A stretch of DNA of 8,681 nt from DATCDR01 sp036510575 (GTDB taxonomy: Bacteria > Actinomycetota > Acidimicrobiia > Acidimicrobiales > Bog-793): contig DATCDR010000099.1 in the NCBI GenBank assembly GCA_036510575.1, positions 1 through 8,681 on the forward strand, in the 5' to 3' direction. Positions 6,354 to 8,681 of the stretch are shown here, one piece after another. How positions within the stretch are numbered: position 1 is the first letter of the stretch; every line of letters begins with the position of its first letter. The position numbers and the translations under genes are program-made. Below the pieces are notes generated by a model. The model saw nothing but the letters and a program-made list of their open reading frames with translations, was not told the origin of the DNA and did not search any database.

Positions 6354-8611
6354 TGGTGCCGCTCTGGGCGAAGCTCCGCCCCTACACGCCGGACTCGAGG
6401 CATGCCGATCGCGACGGCACGATGTCGGCGGACGGTTTTGACCGCCTCGTTGATGCTCGCTCGCTCGTCGTCGCCGAGGTCCTCGAGACCGGCCTTGATC
6501 CGGGAGATCAATCGTCGGATCCGGCTGATCTCTTCTTTGGAAGGCATCGCCTCCTTCCGGGCCCACTCGTCGAGCTCGGAGCTGGCAAGGAGGCGCTCGC
6601 GATTGCGCAGCAGGTCGTCGAGGTATGCCCCGAGGTCGGGCAGGTAGGAGACGTCGGTGCGAAAGTGATCGCATCCCGCGCATCGGAACCGGTAGGGGCA
6701 GGCAGTGCCGCCGGCCCCGACGTTGGACGGCTCGGTGCACAGCCCGAACGGCACGGCGACCTCGCCAATCGCCCGCCGCGCGTGCTCGGACTCGACCAGT
6801 TCGTGCACCTGTTGCCAGGCTCGGTTGCCGTTGCGGTCGAAGACAAGCGCGGCCACGCGATCGACGGCGTCGCGCCGGCGCGATTCGCCGACGCGGTAAT
6901 ACGACTTCGTGGTGTCGAGCTTGCGGTGGTCCATGAGCTCACGCAGCACGTCGATTCCGACCCCGGCGTCCGCGTGGCGCTGTGCGTAGCTGTGCCGGTA
7001 GGCGTAGAGGACGACGTGGCTCTTGTCGAACTCGACGCCATCGGCGGTCCGCAGCGGTGGTAGCGCGGTGACCCACCGACGGTGGGCGAAGGCCAGGCTG
7101 AACGGCGTAATCGCACTGCGCCCGTCGGGATTGCGCCGGTCCGTAGGGAGCAGCTTCAGCTCGCCCACCGGAGTGGCCGGGAACCAGGCCCGGACGCGGG
7201 CCTGCTGGATGAGGATCAACTGGGCTGTCACTTCGGCGATCGGCAAACGCCGCCCGAGCCGGCCTGCCTTGTGGTTGTCGAACACGAGCACCGCCAGACC
7301 GTCGTTGTCGCGCTCGAGGCAGTCGAACGCGATATTGCAAATCTCCTCGGGCCGTCGTCCGGTGTCGATGACGAGCGCGATGGCGCAACGCGTCTCTGGT
7401 GAGGAAACGCCGTCAAGGTGCGCGCACAGCTGCGACATGACCTCCGGCGGCAGATCCCGACCCGTGCTCGACGGCTCGGGCTCCGCGGGGACGTCGCTCC
7501 GACCGATGACGAAGTCGTCGCCGAGACCTCCGGCGACCCCTCCCGGGCGGGTGAGGCCCATTGCCCGGACTCTCGAAAGGACGCCGCGCACCTCGCGCAC
7601 GGCGCGGATGCGCGCGTCGGTGCTCATCCGTCCGGTCGAGGTGAGGTAGGCGAGGCGATTGAGGAATGCCTCGACGTCGCTCCGTCCGAGTGCTGCAGGA
7701 CGCGTCCCGTGATCGGAACGGAGTCCGATCGATTCCGACAACAGCGCGACGCAGCTCACGTGGTGGCGCACGGAAAGACCGCCGCTCGTGCGGCGCCCCG
7801 GACGGACCCGACGCCGCGGCAGGTCGTCGGCCGCCCAAGCCTTGGTCGCCTCCCGAAGCCACGGTTGGCGGATCGCGACGAACGAGACGGTGCCGGAGTG
7901 CCCGAAGAGCACGAGGTCCCACTCGTCGCGGCCGACCTCGATCTCGGGAGACGAGATGGCTCTGCGGGCATGGGCGAGGAACGAGTTCGCGAGGCCCAAG
8001 AAGCCGAGGTTGGAGCTCTTTGGCACCACATAGCCGGCGACCGAGCCGACCCGTTGGCGGCGCAGGTCGTCACAGACGGCGCGCAGATCCGACTCTTTCG
8101 TCTGCACCCGTTCGACCAGGCAGCGTTGCTGAAGTCCATAGAGAACCTGCGCGACGACGAGGGGCTCGAGCCCGCGCAGGCTCACCTCGCCGCCGCGGCC
8201 GATCGCCGGGTCGGTCCGGCGCCACCGAGCCTCGTCGAGATCGGGATCCCGGCGCCGCTCGGCACGCAGACGCATCTGGTGCGCCTCGCAGTAGAGGCCG
8301 TCGGGGTGACGGCGCTGTCGGACGCACGCCGCGACTTCGCACGGCCCGTTCGAAAAGGGCGCCGAGACCGCGAGACGGGTGGGTTCGTCCGGAGCGGGAA
8401 GCACCCCGATCTCGTCGTCGCCGAGCCCGGCGATCCGGAGGCGCCGCTGGCACGACAGACAGATCTTGCGCGCAGTGGTCGCCGTTGTCGAACACCCTCC
8501 GACCCGGCACACCGGCCGGACGACGAGGCGGTGGCCGTTCGGTGGAGCAAGGACACAGCGGGCGGGATCCCACGCCATCTCGGCAAGGAACGCCCCGCTG
8601 AGCAGTGCCAC
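6350..8611 (-). CDS. Large tyrosine recombinase / site-specific integrase, TnpB-like (5' end may lie outside the window)
   Basis: Catalyses DNA strand exchange for a Tn554-type element. From the GTG at 8611 it is 753 residues. N-terminus: two similar cysteine sets, Cys35-x4-Cys40-x10-Cys51-x2-Cys54 and Cys91-x4-Cys96-x11-Cys108-x2-His111, likely zinc-binding. The middle (about 270-350) resembles a SAM-like core-binding region. Catalytic domain at about 385-580: Arg420 in DTGRRPEEI, Lys448 in DNHKAGRLGRR, Arg539 in YAYRHSY, His562 in DHRKLDTT, nucleophile Tyr571 nine residues later. The HxxR histidine position is Tyr536. A C-terminal Cys625, Cys638, Cys644, Cys647, His649 cluster (ACPYRFRCAGCDHF) follows, then charged helices to the end. 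GAGGAG at 8626-8621 supports the 8611 start, but the frame stays open to the window edge. TnpB of Tn554 is about 630 residues, so this is a long relative. Confidence 0.87.
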   Translation of the reverse strand: MALLSGAFLAEMAWDPARCVLAPPNGHRLVVRPVCRVGGCSTTATTARKICLSCQRRLRIAGLGDDEIGVLPAPDEPTRLAVSAPFSNGPCEVAACVRQRRHPDGLYCEAHQMRLRAERRRDPDLDEARWRRTDPAIGRGGEVSLRGLEPLVVAQVLYGLQQRCLVERVQTKESDLRAVCDDLRRQRVGSVAGYVVPKSSNLGFLGLANSFLAHARRAISSPEIEVGRDEWDLVLFGHSGTVSFVAIRQPWLREATKAWAADDLPRRRVRPGRRTSGGLSVRHHVSCVALLSESIGLRSDHGTRPAALGRSDVEAFLNRLAYLTSTGRMSTDARIRAVREVRGVLSRVRAMGLTRPGGVAGGLGDDFVIGRSDVPAEPEPSSTGRDLPPEVMSQLCAHLDGVSSPETRCAIALVIDTGRRPEEICNIAFDCLERDNDGLAVLVFDNHKAGRLGRRLPIAEVTAQLILIQQARVRAWFPATPVGELKLLPTDRRNPDGRSAITPFSLAFAHRRWVTALPPLRTADGVEFDKSHVVLYAYRHSYAQRHADAGVGIDVLRELMDHRKLDTTKSYYRVGESRRRDAVDRVAALVFDRNGNRAWQQVHELVESEHARRAIGEVAVPFGLCTEPSNVGAGGTACPYRFRCAGCDHFRTDVSYLPDLGAYLDDLLRNRERLLASSELDEWARKEAMPSKEEISRIRRLISRIKAGLEDLGDDERASINEAVKTVRRHRAVAIGMPRVRRVGAELRPERHQ

Positions 8612-8620
8612 GAGCGTTGT

Positions 8621-8626
8621 CTCCTC
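8621..8626 (-). promoter_or_regulatory. Possible ribosome binding site of the recombinase
   Basis: GAGGAG on the - strand lies 9 bases before the GTG at 8611. It is the only in-window signal favouring this start. The upstream codons remain open and read as plausible protein (APAHLRPVLDEETTL), so a start beyond the window is equally possible. Confidence 0.4.
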
Positions 8627-8681
8627 GTCGAGGACTGGCCGAAGGTGCGCAGGCGCACGAACTGCGCTCAGGACCGATGTG

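Larger units (their letters stand above)
5680..8681 (-). mobile_element. Tn554-like element, partial (continues beyond the window)
   Basis: Two co-directed, overlapping - strand genes, a large tyrosine recombinase and a DUF6262/TnpC-like protein, have the order tnpB-tnpC known from Tn554-type transposons, which move by site-specific recombination and lack terminal inverted repeats. The G+C-rich third codon positions are visibly stronger than in the transporter operon. The end near 5680 is inferred from where the transposase remnant breaks off, about 118 bases past the last stop codon. The other end and the expected tnpA-like gene lie outside the window. Cargo genes, if any, are not seen. Confidence 0.6.

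Noticed and set aside
6332..8601. Long + strand open frames (for example 6332-7063 and 7666-8601)
   Set aside because: They lie wholly opposite the recombinase and tnpC-like genes, are rich in Arg, Pro and Gly, and match no family. They are expected shadows of high-GC coding sequence.
1..8681. CRISPR array, tRNA, rRNA or defence-system genes
   Set aside because: No regularly spaced direct repeats, no cloverleaf-like sequence and no nuclease, helicase or toxin motifs were seen on either strand.

Overview
The window comes from a high-GC bacterium. GTG and TTG starts, overlapping genes and G/C-rich third codon positions all fit this, and the second half carries an integrase/DUF6262 pair of a type common in Actinobacteria. 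An actinobacterial host is therefore the best guess, but no gene here fixes the taxonomy. The window has two unrelated halves.

Positions 1-498 hold no gene I can support; they are the leader of the operon that follows. Positions 499-5307 on the + strand are a complete five-gene ABC uptake operon of the branched-chain amino acid (HAAT/Liv) type. The order is permease livH, permease livM, ATPase livG, ATPase livF, then a secreted periplasmic-binding-protein-like receptor. The first four genes overlap by 4, 8 and 8 bases and are surely co-translated. The receptor follows after 65 bases that contain a stem-loop, and it has the strongest ribosome binding site of the operon. A 16-bp stem-loop at 5358-5397 probably ends or protects the transcript. 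The substrate cannot be read from sequence; branched-chain amino acids are the family default, but amides, urea or other small polar molecules are possible.

Positions 5439-5682 on the - strand hold the 3' end of an IS3-type transposase gene, about the last 66 codons, with a possible right inverted repeat just outside. It stops abruptly near 5680.

Positions 5680-8681 on the - strand carry two genes of a Tn554-like element. One is a large tyrosine recombinase (TnpB-like) with zinc-finger-like cysteine sets at both ends. The other, overlapping its stop codon by 4 bases, is a DUF6262/TnpC-like protein with a helix-turn-helix and a coiled coil. The recombinase frame stays open to the window edge, and a TnpA-like recombinase would be expected just beyond. 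The simplest reading is that the Tn554-like element inserted into, or abuts, an older insertion sequence downstream of the transporter operon.

I see no clearly new system. The points most worth checking are the IS/transposon junction, the cysteine-free receptor without a lipobox, the stem-loop before the receptor gene, and the cysteine architecture of the recombinase.
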